Part shown: positions 56,596-64,000 of the stretch, in pieces
How positions within the stretch are numbered: the first letter of the stretch is position 1
Layout of the letters: every line of letters begins with the position of its first letter
Source: Advenella alkanexedens
GTDB lineage: Bacteria > Pseudomonadota > Gammaproteobacteria > Burkholderiales > Burkholderiaceae_B
NCBI RefSeq assembly: GCF_019132845.1
Contig: NZ_JAHSPR010000012.1
Location: 1 to 64,000 of the forward strand
Length of the DNA: 64,000 nucleotides
Direction: 5' to 3'
Notes under the pieces: model-generated
Told to the model about the DNA's origin: nothing
Database searches by the model: none
The model's input: the letters and a program-made list of their open reading frames with translations, nothing else
Program-made: the position numbers and the translations under genes

Positions 56596-57552
56596 TTAAA
56601 GATCCAATACCAAGCGTTGGCTTCTGGAACCAGAACAACATACCATCATGGTTTTGTTCTGCGCCCGTTCGCTTTCACTCAAGATGGCATCCCGGTGATC
56701 TACGTCACCTTCCAATACAGCGACTTCACAACAACCACAAATTCCTTCCTGGCAGGAGTAATCAATGGAAATGCCCTGATCCAAGAGCACATTTAAAATA
56801 CTAGAGCCTTCGGGAATCACCAGCTCTTTGCCTGTACGTGCCAAAGACACGACGAACCCACCTTCCAGGGCAATGGCCTCTTTGGCGGCAAACCGTTCCA
56901 TGTGAACGGTTTCAGGGTCGCGTTGAGCCGCGGCTTGCTCATAGGCATCCAGCATAGGAGCAGGACCGCAACAATAAAAATGCGCCCCAGGATCGGCTGC
57001 CGTAATAATGGCCTGCAAATCCATCACCTGCCCAACCTCATCATCGACATGCAAATGTACCTTGCCACCTAAAGCTTCGATCTGCTTCAAGAAAGCCGCA
57101 TCAGCACGCGTACGTACGCTATACCAAAGCTCCCAAGAGGCACCCTTCTGTTCCAAAAACTGTGCCATGCACCAAATAGGCGTGATACCAATCCCACCCG
57201 CAATCAACACACTATGTTGTGCGGATAAGTGCAAAGGAAAGTGATTGCGTGGCCCGGCAACCGTTAATACCGTACCGACACGCAACTCCTCGTGCACATA
57301 GCGTGAGCCACCGCGACTGGCCGCATCTTTTTTAATCCCCACCACATAACTATGTGACTGGGCATCTGCCCTGACTAAAGAGTAAGAACGGGTAATCCCA
57401 TTAGGCAGGTTCAGGTCAATATGTGCCCCAGGCGTCGCATCGGGCAAAACACAACCATCCACAGCACATAGCTCGACCAAGTAAGTATCTTGCGCCGCAT
57501 AGCTAATGGACTGCACCCGTAAATCCAGTTTATTATTGGTGCTTGCGCTCAT
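56596..57552 (-). CDS. Phthalate-dioxygenase-type reductase (FMN, NAD, 2Fe-2S)
   Basis: Electron-transfer partner of a two-component Rieske oxygenase. The 318-residue protein has an N-terminal flavin domain (GITRSYSLVRA, with the RxYS motif), a pyridine-nucleotide domain (IAGGIGITPIWCM, YCCGPAPMLDAYE) and a C-terminal plant-type ferredoxin (CQEGICGCCE ... VCC). The order FMN-NAD-ferredoxin matches phthalate/vanillate reductases. It ends ...RLVLDL, as family members do, so it is complete. Last gene of the catabolic run, two bases after the FAH-family gene; its likely partner is the Rieske gene at the far end of the cluster. Confidence 0.94.
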   Translation of the reverse strand: MSASTNNKLDLRVQSISYAAQDTYLVELCAVDGCVLPDATPGAHIDLNLPNGITRSYSLVRADAQSHSYVVGIKKDAASRGGSRYVHEELRVGTVLTVAGPRNHFPLHLSAQHSVLIAGGIGITPIWCMAQFLEQKGASWELWYSVRTRADAAFLKQIEALGGKVHLHVDDEVGQVMDLQAIITAADPGAHFYCCGPAPMLDAYEQAAAQRDPETVHMERFAAKEAIALEGGFVVSLARTGKELVIPEGSSILNVLLDQGISIDYSCQEGICGCCEVAVLEGDVDHRDAILSESERAQNKTMMVCCSGSRSQRLVLDL

Positions 57553-57553
57553 A

Positions 57554-58417
57554 TTATTTTGCCTCGTTAACGACTCGAACTTCCATCACTCCGATGGATT
57601 CAATTTCAGCCCGCATCACATCACCATCTACAACTGGCCCCACCCCTTCACATGTACCGGTCATAATGATGTCACCAGGTTCCAGGGTATAAAAACGTGA
57701 GGCCCACTCAATTTGCTCGGCAATATACAAAATCATTTCTGAGGTATTGGCTACCTGACGATCTTGACCGTTAACCTGCAAACGCAAATCCAGATGTTGT
57801 GGATCAGCGATTTCATCCGCCGTCACTAGCCATGGACCCAATACTGAATAAGTATCCAGGGATTTACGCAAAGAACGATCCTCGGCACCCCGCACGGTCA
57901 TATCCAGTGCAATGCTATAGCCTGCCACATAAGATAAAGCATCTTCTTTGGAGACGTTTTTAGCGGTTTTACCAATTATCAAACCCAGTTCAATTTCATG
58001 GTGCGTTAAACGCTCAGGCATGCTGATGGTCACGGCTTGATGACTGCCGATTAAAGAACTGCCGGCTTTTAAAAACAGGCCTTGTTCAAGCACACTACCG
58101 GTTTCACGGCCAGTAAAGGTCGCCACATCGGCCGCTGCTTCTTCCACGTGTTTTTGGTAGTTAACAGGAACACCAATAATTTTGCCTGGGTTCGCAACGG
58201 GACTTAAAAAGGCCACGCTATCCACGGCATACGAGGTGGCAGAAGGCAAAACCTGCTCGATACGCTCACGTAATAGATCCAAATGAGCAATAACCCAATC
58301 ACCAGAACGGTTGGGGTAACGTGGCGTGGGCAAGGCCGCTAAGACAGCACTCACATCATAAACACGATTACCTTCCACGACACCCAATAAATCATTATTA
58401 AACCAGCAAATTTTCAT
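57554..58417 (-). CDS. Fumarylacetoacetate-hydrolase-family enzyme
   Basis: A 287-residue FAH-fold protein; such enzymes hydrolyse or isomerise ring-cleavage products, for example fumarylpyruvate in the gentisate route. The metal-binding glutamates and aspartate are in HHEIELGLIIGKTAKNVSKEDAL and YSIALDMTVRGAEDRSLRKSLDT, and the GDIIMTGTCEGVGPV strand is intact. Start at 58417 with AGGGG eight bases upstream. Next to a gentisate-dioxygenase-like cupin, a fumarylpyruvate (or substituted analogue) hydrolase role is the best inference. Confidence 0.9.
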   Translation of the reverse strand: MKICWFNNDLLGVVEGNRVYDVSAVLAALPTPRYPNRSGDWVIAHLDLLRERIEQVLPSATSYAVDSVAFLSPVANPGKIIGVPVNYQKHVEEAAADVATFTGRETGSVLEQGLFLKAGSSLIGSHQAVTISMPERLTHHEIELGLIIGKTAKNVSKEDALSYVAGYSIALDMTVRGAEDRSLRKSLDTYSVLGPWLVTADEIADPQHLDLRLQVNGQDRQVANTSEMILYIAEQIEWASRFYTLEPGDIIMTGTCEGVGPVVDGDVMRAEIESIGVMEVRVVNEAK

Positions 58418-58430
58418 CTTTTTACCCCTA

Positions 58431-59444
58431 TCAACAAGGTGTTTCTTGTGTTTGCTCGGTGAGCACATTCAAGCGTCGCAATACATCGGCATCTGACACC
58501 ACAAAAAAGCGGGCATCCCCTGATAAAGCCATATAAGAGGCCCAGCTATGCTGTGGAATCGTAAACACATCACGCGCTTTCCAGCTAAACCGTTTGTCTC
58601 CTACCTGACTTTCACCCTCACCCGCTACCACAGCAACCACCTGATTCGCATTGGTGCATACCGGTAATGACCGTTGATGGTGATCAAGTTCGCACATTAA
58701 CGTATCCAGCAGGGGCATTGCTCCTCCCCCTGTCAACGGGTTGATATAACGCACCCGGCGAATACCATCCGCAGAAGGCGGTGCATGGCGTAAAGCGTTG
58801 ACACTATCCTCATAGGGATAACGAAATACAGGAGAACGTCCTGAGTCGCCATACGTCACGCAAGGAGCAATGTTGGGTGAAACAAAAGCCGCATCGGGCA
58901 TAGTGACAGGCACCGGATCCATGGGACCCGGTTGAAATACCCCTGAACCCAAATACATATGCAGGGGCACATCCAATACATCCAGCCACACGACGGGTTC
59001 CGTACCATGGTGACGATGCTCGTGCCAGGCCATACCGGGTGTTAACACCAAATCACCAAAGTTCATGGGACATTCTTTGCCATCAACCAAGGTCACAACC
59101 CCAGCGCCTTCCAACATAAAACGCAGTGCATTCATGGTGTGACGATGAGGACGCGCCGTTTCACCTGGCAACAAGCATTGATAGGCCGACAAAATATTAC
59201 CCACGGTGTACTCATCATCAAGCGAAGCCGAACAAGGACTTAACATCTGTAAAACGCGACGTTGTACCGCTTCAGGTGAAGTCTCCTGGAAGGCATGCTC
59301 AATTAAAGGACGTACTTCCTCCCAACGCCAAATATGAGTGGGCACTTTATTGTCTTGTTCTTTATGGGCATTGCGACTCTGCCACAATGGGGCGAGTTTG
59401 GCCTGATGCCACTGCTGATAGATCTCTTCGCTTTTCAATGACAT
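58431..59444 (-). CDS. Gentisate 1,2-dioxygenase-like bicupin
   Basis: A 337-residue cupin with two cupin domains, a ring-cleaving dioxygenase of the gentisate/salicylate/1-hydroxy-2-naphthoate group. Iron ligands are visible in PHRHTMNALRFMLEG (HxH of cupin 1) and GMAWHEHRHHG; the second cupin holds QVVAVVAGEGESQVGDKRF and FTIPQHSWASYM. The substrate cannot be told from the sequence; gentisate, 5-substituted gentisates and 1-hydroxy-2-naphthoate are candidates. The ATG at 59444 has AAGGA seven bases upstream. Confidence 0.88.
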   Translation of the reverse strand: MSLKSEEIYQQWHQAKLAPLWQSRNAHKEQDNKVPTHIWRWEEVRPLIEHAFQETSPEAVQRRVLQMLSPCSASLDDEYTVGNILSAYQCLLPGETARPHRHTMNALRFMLEGAGVVTLVDGKECPMNFGDLVLTPGMAWHEHRHHGTEPVVWLDVLDVPLHMYLGSGVFQPGPMDPVPVTMPDAAFVSPNIAPCVTYGDSGRSPVFRYPYEDSVNALRHAPPSADGIRRVRYINPLTGGGAMPLLDTLMCELDHHQRSLPVCTNANQVVAVVAGEGESQVGDKRFSWKARDVFTIPQHSWASYMALSGDARFFVVSDADVLRRLNVLTEQTQETPC

Positions 59445-59455
59445 GTTCACATCCT

Positions 59456-60442
59456 TTATAAGCTATAGCTTTCAAATGTCCCGGGGTGAAATAAATCTTC
59501 TGGTGTCACCAAGCGGGAAGACAAGCCCTGTTCATAGTGATGACGGAAGAAATACTCCAGGGTATGGCGATTGGGCTTAATGCCATAAGACCAATAATCC
59601 TCACCCATCAAATCACGGGCTTCTTGCAAACGCTCTTCAGCAAATGGCAAGGTAATCTTTGTGGCAGAGGTCTCTGACAAGTGCTCAATCGCCAAACGCT
59701 TGGATTCCGCAAAAGCCTTGTAAATAGCGCCAGGCAACCAAGGATGCTTCTCGGCCAACTCACGACGCACACCCAAAATATGCATAATGGGAAAGTTTTT
59801 GGTGCGGCGGTAATAGTCTTTGGCGGCCTCAACCGGATCCCTAAACAGCCAGCCCACGTTGGGTGTACCTGCAGGCACATCGGGTGCGCGTGGTGCGATA
59901 TAACCATCAATCTCACCTTTGGCAAGCAAGCTGGAAATGGTTTCACCTTCTGGCGCATCCTCTAGCTTCACGTTTTCAGGCAATTGGATTTTGATTTTTT
60001 CCGGGCGACCGGCATGCGAGATACCACCACGCACCCACGTCACATCCGATGGCGCAATACCGTAATCATCTTGCAAAATAGCGCGAGCCCAGACGTTGGC
60101 CGTGAGTTGATATTCTGGCAAGCCAATTTTTCGACCCCGTAAATCCTCTGGCTTTTGAATACGATCGGTGCGACAATACACAGAGGTATGACGGAACGCC
60201 CGTGATAAAAAAACCGGGATACCTACATAGGGGAACGTGCCTTGAGCCGTTTGTACTGTTGAGCTGGACAGGGATAGCTCACAAATATCAAATTCTTGCC
60301 CTCTAAAGGCACGGAAAAAGATTTCCTCTGGCGACAACGCCATAAAAATCGGATCAACGCCATCAATTTTTACTGCCCCATCCATCAAAGGACGGCAACG
60401 ATCATAATTTCCTATGGCTACAGAAAGGTTCAATTTACTCAT
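59456..60442 (-). CDS. 4,5-dihydroxyphthalate-decarboxylase-like protein (periplasmic-binding fold)
   Basis: A 328-residue protein closely resembling Pht5-type 4,5-dihydroxyphthalate decarboxylases: LNLSVAIGNYDRCRPLMDG, IDGVDPIFMALSPEEIFFRAFRG, EFDICELSLSSSTV, PVFLSRAFRHTSVYCRTDRI, then RKIGLPEYQLTANVWARAIL. The family shares the fold of ABC-transporter binding proteins and is often labelled so. There is no signal peptide from the start at 60442, which favours a cytoplasmic enzyme. Likely role: removal of a carboxylate from a dihydroxylated aromatic intermediate. Confidence 0.82.
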   Translation of the reverse strand: MSKLNLSVAIGNYDRCRPLMDGAVKIDGVDPIFMALSPEEIFFRAFRGQEFDICELSLSSSTVQTAQGTFPYVGIPVFLSRAFRHTSVYCRTDRIQKPEDLRGRKIGLPEYQLTANVWARAILQDDYGIAPSDVTWVRGGISHAGRPEKIKIQLPENVKLEDAPEGETISSLLAKGEIDGYIAPRAPDVPAGTPNVGWLFRDPVEAAKDYYRRTKNFPIMHILGVRRELAEKHPWLPGAIYKAFAESKRLAIEHLSETSATKITLPFAEERLQEARDLMGEDYWSYGIKPNRHTLEYFFRHHYEQGLSSRLVTPEDLFHPGTFESYSL

Positions 60443-60461
60443 TAGATATTCTCGTGATGGA

Positions 60462-61598
60462 TTAAAAAAGCCCGAACTCACGTCGGATGGTGTCACTGTG
60501 CTCGCCCAAAGTCGGCGCTGCCTTATCGGTAGGACCACGCTGGCCATTGATACGAACAGGACGATGAATCGCCGTCAGCACACCACGCTCCGGGTGCTCT
60601 ACCTCATAAAAGGTTTCCAAATGACGTACTTGCGGATCCGCCATCACTTCAGGCACGTTGTTCATCGGAGCAAAAGGTACATCATGCGCTGCCAGGCGCT
60701 CACACCACTCTTCGCACAGCTTCGTGATGAAGGTCTCACCTAATAGACTGGCTAACTCTTGATAGTGCTTAGTACGTAAAGGTGGTGTGGCAAAACGCTC
60801 GTCTTCCAATAAATCACTGCGTTCAATGGCCTGAATAAAGCCTTGCCAGAATTTCTCTACCGAAGATAAATGCACAGCGATCAGACGATTATCCGCACAA
60901 CGGAAGGCATAGGACTGCGAAATGGCAACGCGAGAAAAGTGCTGGGGAATCGTGCCATGACGGGTATATTGCGAAAAGCCCTCTGGAGAGAACGCAATAG
61001 AGGCCTCAAGCATGTTGATTTCCACCTTCGCGCCTTCGCCAGTACGGGTTCGGTTATACAACGCACCTAAAATGCCATAAGCCCCATACATGCCCGTAAT
61101 ATTGTCAGATAAAGACGGACCACTAACGACAGGGTTTTCAGGGTCGATAATCTGGCTGCCAATGCCTGACAGCGCCACTGCCACTGCGTCATAACAAGGA
61201 CGGTCCTGATAAGGACCACCCACCCCAAAGCCCGTAATAGAACATTGGACCAAGCGCGGATTAAGCTCTTTTAGACATTCATCATCAAAACCCAAACGTT
61301 GCAGAACACCATAGCGATAGTTATCAAGTAACACATCGGCCTGGCTTATCAGTTTGGCCAAGTCAGCCTTACCGGACTCGCTCTGCAAATCCAGTTGGAT
61401 GCTTTCTTTATTGCGGTTGTACGCCACAAAATGAGGGCTATACAGCTCACCGGCATGACGTCTAAACGGATCGCCACTATTCGGATGCTCAACTTTAATC
61501 ACTCGAGCCCCCAGGTCTGCCAACATCATCCCAGCCAAAGGAGCGGTTAACACTGTACCTAGCTCGATCACCAAAATATCGTTTAATGCTTCTTTCAT
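60462..61598 (-). CDS. Class III (CaiB/BaiF) CoA-transferase
   Basis: A 378-residue family III CoA-transferase: IELGTVLTAPLAGMMLADLGARVIKVEHP at the start, YNRNKESIQLDL, LLDNYRYGVLQRLG and the catalytic Asp in SLSDNITGMYGAYGILGAL (near D173). Members shuttle CoA between acids, e.g. from succinyl-CoA. Together with the acyl-CoA dehydrogenase 12 bases upstream, it suggests that part of the pathway runs through a CoA thioester. Twenty bases separate it from the next gene. Confidence 0.92.
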   Translation of the reverse strand: MKEALNDILVIELGTVLTAPLAGMMLADLGARVIKVEHPNSGDPFRRHAGELYSPHFVAYNRNKESIQLDLQSESGKADLAKLISQADVLLDNYRYGVLQRLGFDDECLKELNPRLVQCSITGFGVGGPYQDRPCYDAVAVALSGIGSQIIDPENPVVSGPSLSDNITGMYGAYGILGALYNRTRTGEGAKVEINMLEASIAFSPEGFSQYTRHGTIPQHFSRVAISQSYAFRCADNRLIAVHLSSVEKFWQGFIQAIERSDLLEDERFATPPLRTKHYQELASLLGETFITKLCEEWCERLAAHDVPFAPMNNVPEVMADPQVRHLETFYEVEHPERGVLTAIHRPVRINGQRGPTDKAAPTLGEHSDTIRREFGLF

Positions 61599-61610
61599 CG
61601 TTCTACCTTT

Positions 61611-62783
61611 TTAGCCTTGGTTTTTGAGTAGTTGACGGGCCAATGTGGTACGCAAGACCTCGGTCGGACCTTCCGTAATGCGGTAACTACGCAAATCACG
61701 CCAGAATCGTTCTACAGGCGCGTCTTCGGTTAAGCCTGTGCCCCCATGCAACTGCAAGCAAGCATCTACCGCTTTAAAACCGGCCTCTACACCAAAGGTT
61801 TTGATCATGAAAGTTTCCAGTTTGGCATCCACCCCGGCATCCACCTTGTGGGCCGCGTCGTACACCATCAAACGTGTCGCATATAAATCGGTAAAGGCAT
61901 CAGCCAACATCCACTGCACACCTTGACGCTCTGCCAGGGTCGCACCGAAAGTTTTACGTTGGTTCGCATACGATGCCGTTAACGCCAGGCAACGCTCAAC
62001 GGCACCACACACGTGCGCCCCCTGACGTACCCGGCCATGATTGATATAACCCTGGGCCAGAGCAAACCCTTTGCCTTCTTCACCCACTAAGTTTTCGGCA
62101 GGCACCTCTACATCTTCAAAGGCAATTTCCCACGGACGGTCACCCATGACCGTACGCTCGGCACTGGCCAACTTCACACCAGGAGAGTTCATATCCACAA
62201 TAAAACAAGACACCCCATTACGTGCTTTAGTGTTGGGGTCAGTCACCGCCATCACCAGGGCAAAATCGGCCTCTCCGGCACGGGTAATAAAGCGCTTGAC
62301 TCCGTTGATACGATAACCGGTGTCTGTTTTCATCGCTCTCGTGCGCATACCGGAAGGATCAGAGCCTGCATCCGGCTCGGTTTGCGCAAAGCAAAACTTT
62401 TTCTTGCCCTCAACCACAGGATATAAATACTGTTCACGTTGAGATTCTTTTAGCCCCAGCAGAATCGGGCCCACTGTTGGTCCAAACAAACCATGGTGAC
62501 GCACCCAGGACGCTACCGTGCTACGACCCACTTCTTCCCAGAAAACCGCCAAGGGCAACAACGGCAGCCCTAAGCCGCCCAATTCCTCAGGAACATCCAA
62601 TAACCACAAACCAGCTTCACGCGCACGTGCCCGCACGGCTTCTGCTTGGCTTTCTTCTAATAAACCGTCAGTACCCAAACTATGCTCCAAAGGAATCAGT
62701 TCCTTGTCCACAAAGCGTCGGATCGACTCACGAAACATCAGGATTTCTTCAGGGAGAGAGTCGTAAGGTGTTAATTTAAGCAT
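61611..62783 (-). CDS. Acyl-CoA dehydrogenase
   Basis: A 390-residue flavoprotein: FCFAQTEPDAGSDPSGMRTRA (FAD/substrate loop), GYRINGVKRFITRAG, TYANQRKTFGATLAERQGVQ-like segment (ASYANQRKTFGATLA) and RITEGPTEVLRTTLARQLL with the catalytic-base region. The likely substrate is the CoA ester made by the adjacent CoA-transferase; branched or aryl-substituted acids are possible. Electrons would go to ETF. It lies 99 bases downstream of the Rieske gene, with a strong hairpin in the gap. Confidence 0.93.
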   Translation of the reverse strand: MLKLTPYDSLPEEILMFRESIRRFVDKELIPLEHSLGTDGLLEESQAEAVRARAREAGLWLLDVPEELGGLGLPLLPLAVFWEEVGRSTVASWVRHHGLFGPTVGPILLGLKESQREQYLYPVVEGKKKFCFAQTEPDAGSDPSGMRTRAMKTDTGYRINGVKRFITRAGEADFALVMAVTDPNTKARNGVSCFIVDMNSPGVKLASAERTVMGDRPWEIAFEDVEVPAENLVGEEGKGFALAQGYINHGRVRQGAHVCGAVERCLALTASYANQRKTFGATLAERQGVQWMLADAFTDLYATRLMVYDAAHKVDAGVDAKLETFMIKTFGVEAGFKAVDACLQLHGGTGLTEDAPVERFWRDLRSYRITEGPTEVLRTTLARQLLKNQG

Positions 62784-62810
62784 AGTGCCTTAACCGCAAT
62801 AGAGTCGCCA

Positions 62811-62841
62811 CCTACACTTGGCACAGCGTGCTAAGTGTAGG
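62811..62841. promoter_or_regulatory. Long perfect hairpin between the Rieske and acyl-CoA dehydrogenase genes
   Basis: Arms 62811-62824 and 62828-62841 form 14 pairs (one G-U) with a three-base loop. No U-run follows on either strand, so it is unlikely to be a simple terminator. An operator for a dimeric regulator or an RNA-processing/stability element within the operon are possible. Confidence 0.55.
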
Positions 62842-62882
62842 GCGTTAAATTTAAGAAGAGAAAGTTAAGTTGAGTGGACGGC

Positions 62883-64000
62883 TTAAGCGGGAGCCGCTTC
62901 AGACTTTGCTTTGGTGGCCGCACCCGGCTGACGTGGCAAAGTGAGCCACTCCTCCAAAGATTTCCACTCTTTGGTGGGCTTACCCTCCTTAAGCAGGTCA
63001 AGTTCACGCCAGAAAATAGAACGCAACTTCACAATACCCAAGTCAGAACGACCCAGGATTTCATCTTCACGCTTTGTAATGCGCTCTTGACCACGAATGG
63101 ACAAGTAATCTTGAGCAGCAGTTAAGCCCACAAAGATGTCCTCGGGATTTTTCCAAACACGGGATTTAAAAAGCTCATCATGATGCTCCGCAGGATCATA
63201 CTTGCCGTATTTGGCAAAATACGTGCGGAAACGCTGTTTGGAAACCTCACTCGCCTCAGGTGGCAAACTGTAGATCATGAAACGGGTAGTGTTCAGGTCA
63301 TCATTAGGCAACATCCACACGAACACATCCATCCATGGATCTTCCGGGGTTAAACCAGGCACAGTAATATGGTTATTATTAGGGAAGGTCCAGTCACTTT
63401 GACGTACGTTATTCTCGCCACGTACCGCTGTTTGGCGGATACCTGAGGAGGTTTCTTCGTAGCTGAGTTCGGGAATACTACTGGTCACGGCTTGACCAAA
63501 TGGACCGACCGTTAACGCCATGTGAACGAAACTGACATGCACAGCATCCATCGAATTTTCTACTTGTTGGAACCAGTTGTTATCCCAACGCTCCATCCCG
63601 TTCGCGATCACGGCACCTTCACGCTCAGTCTGCAATTTGCGGGGCAGGTCAAATACAGGAGGCTCACCTTCGCCCAGATAAGCAAAAACCAAACCCTGAT
63701 ATTCACGCACCGGGTATCCAGGGATCTTGGTACGTGGCATGCCAGTATCATTTTCTGCCGGGCGATTCACACAGGCGCCCGTGCTATCAAACTGCCAGCC
63801 ATGATAAATACAGCGAATATCATCACCTACGATCCAGCCGGTATGCAACAAGGTACGGCGATGCGCGCAGCGGCCGCCTACCAAATGCACTTTGCCACTG
63901 GCACCACGGTATAAGGTTAGCTCCTCACCCAACGCTTTAACGGGGATCGCAGCGTTCAATTCTACGTTTTCAGATAGCTCTACAGGTAACCAAAACTTGC
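62883..64000 (-). CDS. Rieske non-heme iron oxygenase, large subunit, N-terminus outside the window
   Basis: Terminal oxygenase of the phthalate 4,5-dioxygenase/vanillate-type family; at least 372 residues are present and the frame runs open through the right edge (KFWLPVELSENVELN before the first internal start). The Rieske box is CAHRRTLLHTGW ... CIYHGW (CxH and CxxH). The mononuclear iron site is NWFQQVENSMDAVHVSFVH (N, D, H, H). It ends in a basic Ala/Lys tail. The partner reductase is the last gene of the cluster. Substrate unknown; an aromatic mono- or dicarboxylate fits the neighbours. Confidence 0.93.
   Translation of the reverse strand, partial: KFWLPVELSENVELNAAIPVKALGEELTLYRGASGKVHLVGGRCAHRRTLLHTGWIVGDDIRCIYHGWQFDSTGACVNRPAENDTGMPRTKIPGYPVREYQGLVFAYLGEGEPPVFDLPRKLQTEREGAVIANGMERWDNNWFQQVENSMDAVHVSFVHMALTVGPFGQAVTSSIPELSYEETSSGIRQTAVRGENNVRQSDWTFPNNNHITVPGLTPEDPWMDVFVWMLPNDDLNTTRFMIYSLPPEASEVSKQRFRTYFAKYGKYDPAEHHDELFKSRVWKNPEDIFVGLTAAQDYLSIRGQERITKREDEILGRSDLGIVKLRSIFWRELDLLKEGKPTKEWKSLEEWLTLPRQPGAATKAKSEAAPA

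Noticed and set aside
1-64000. CRISPR array, prophage or integrative element
   Set aside because: No regularly spaced repeats, integrase, phage structural genes or att-like direct repeats were seen. The tRNA-Thr has an intact 3' end without a duplicated copy nearby in the window.

Overview
The window looks like a chromosomal segment from a beta-proteobacterium of the order Burkholderiales, most like the Alcaligenaceae but with only moderate G+C (about half). I base this on gene order: petABC-sspA-sspB, tatABC beside the his operon, mlaFEDAC followed by an ABC exporter, ibaG, murA and hisG, the aa3 oxidase cluster with the DUF2909/DUF2970 small proteins, a phaM-like gene and a glmU ... lrp-glmS block. 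Genus cannot be fixed from the sequence alone. About 50 protein genes, one tRNA-Thr, about a dozen hairpin terminators, several operators and one candidate small RNA are supported.

Layout. 1-2.6 kb: truncated TctB-type transporter subunit divergent from a two-component system. 2.7-7.0 kb (minus): tRNA-Thr, sspB, sspA and the bc1 complex (petC, petB, petA). 7.1-9.7 kb: mscL, a Nif3-like protein and a membrane-anchored HtrA protease. 9.7-24.1 kb (minus): one long run, tatC-B-A, hisE-I-F-A-H-B-D-G, murA, ibaG, an ABC-2 exporter and the Mla phospholipid-transport genes. 24.2-30.5 kb (minus): glutamate synthase gltD-gltB. 30.8-36.5 kb: dbpA, glpK, a catalytically dead REP-associated transposase relative, S-formylglutathione hydrolase and rpoH behind a perfect CIRCE operator. 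36.6-46.1 kb: candidate small RNA, a BamE/OmpA-type lipoprotein, then the cytochrome aa3 oxidase and its heme A and copper assembly genes. 46.3-56 kb: Nudix protein, phaM-like gene, glmU, an inserted MFS/two-glycosyltransferase block, an lrp-type regulator divergent from glmS, and a DUF533 protein.

56.0-64.0 kb is accessory. A scrambled LysR/DUF45 pseudogene with an inverted-repeat scar marks the junction. Beyond it lies a seven-gene minus-strand cluster for aerobic catabolism of an aromatic acid: Rieske oxygenase (running off the right end), acyl-CoA dehydrogenase, type III CoA-transferase, a 4,5-dihydroxyphthalate-decarboxylase-like protein, a gentisate-dioxygenase-like cupin, a fumarylacetoacetate-hydrolase-family enzyme and a phthalate-type reductase. 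The combination is not one I can match to a named pathway.

How the parts work together: bc1 plus aa3 oxidase form an aerobic cytochrome c chain; Tat exports the Rieske subunit PetA, which carries a twin-arginine motif; Mla, MurA, GlmU and GlmS serve the envelope; GltBD and His serve nitrogen metabolism and histidine synthesis. The strongest items for a second look are the dead transposase relative (33.8-34.5 kb), the candidate RNA with a pyrimidine-only loop (36.64-36.79 kb), the paired palindromes between lrp and glmS, CIRCE control of rpoH, the missing cox11 in an otherwise complete oxidase cluster, and the catabolic cluster with its junction.
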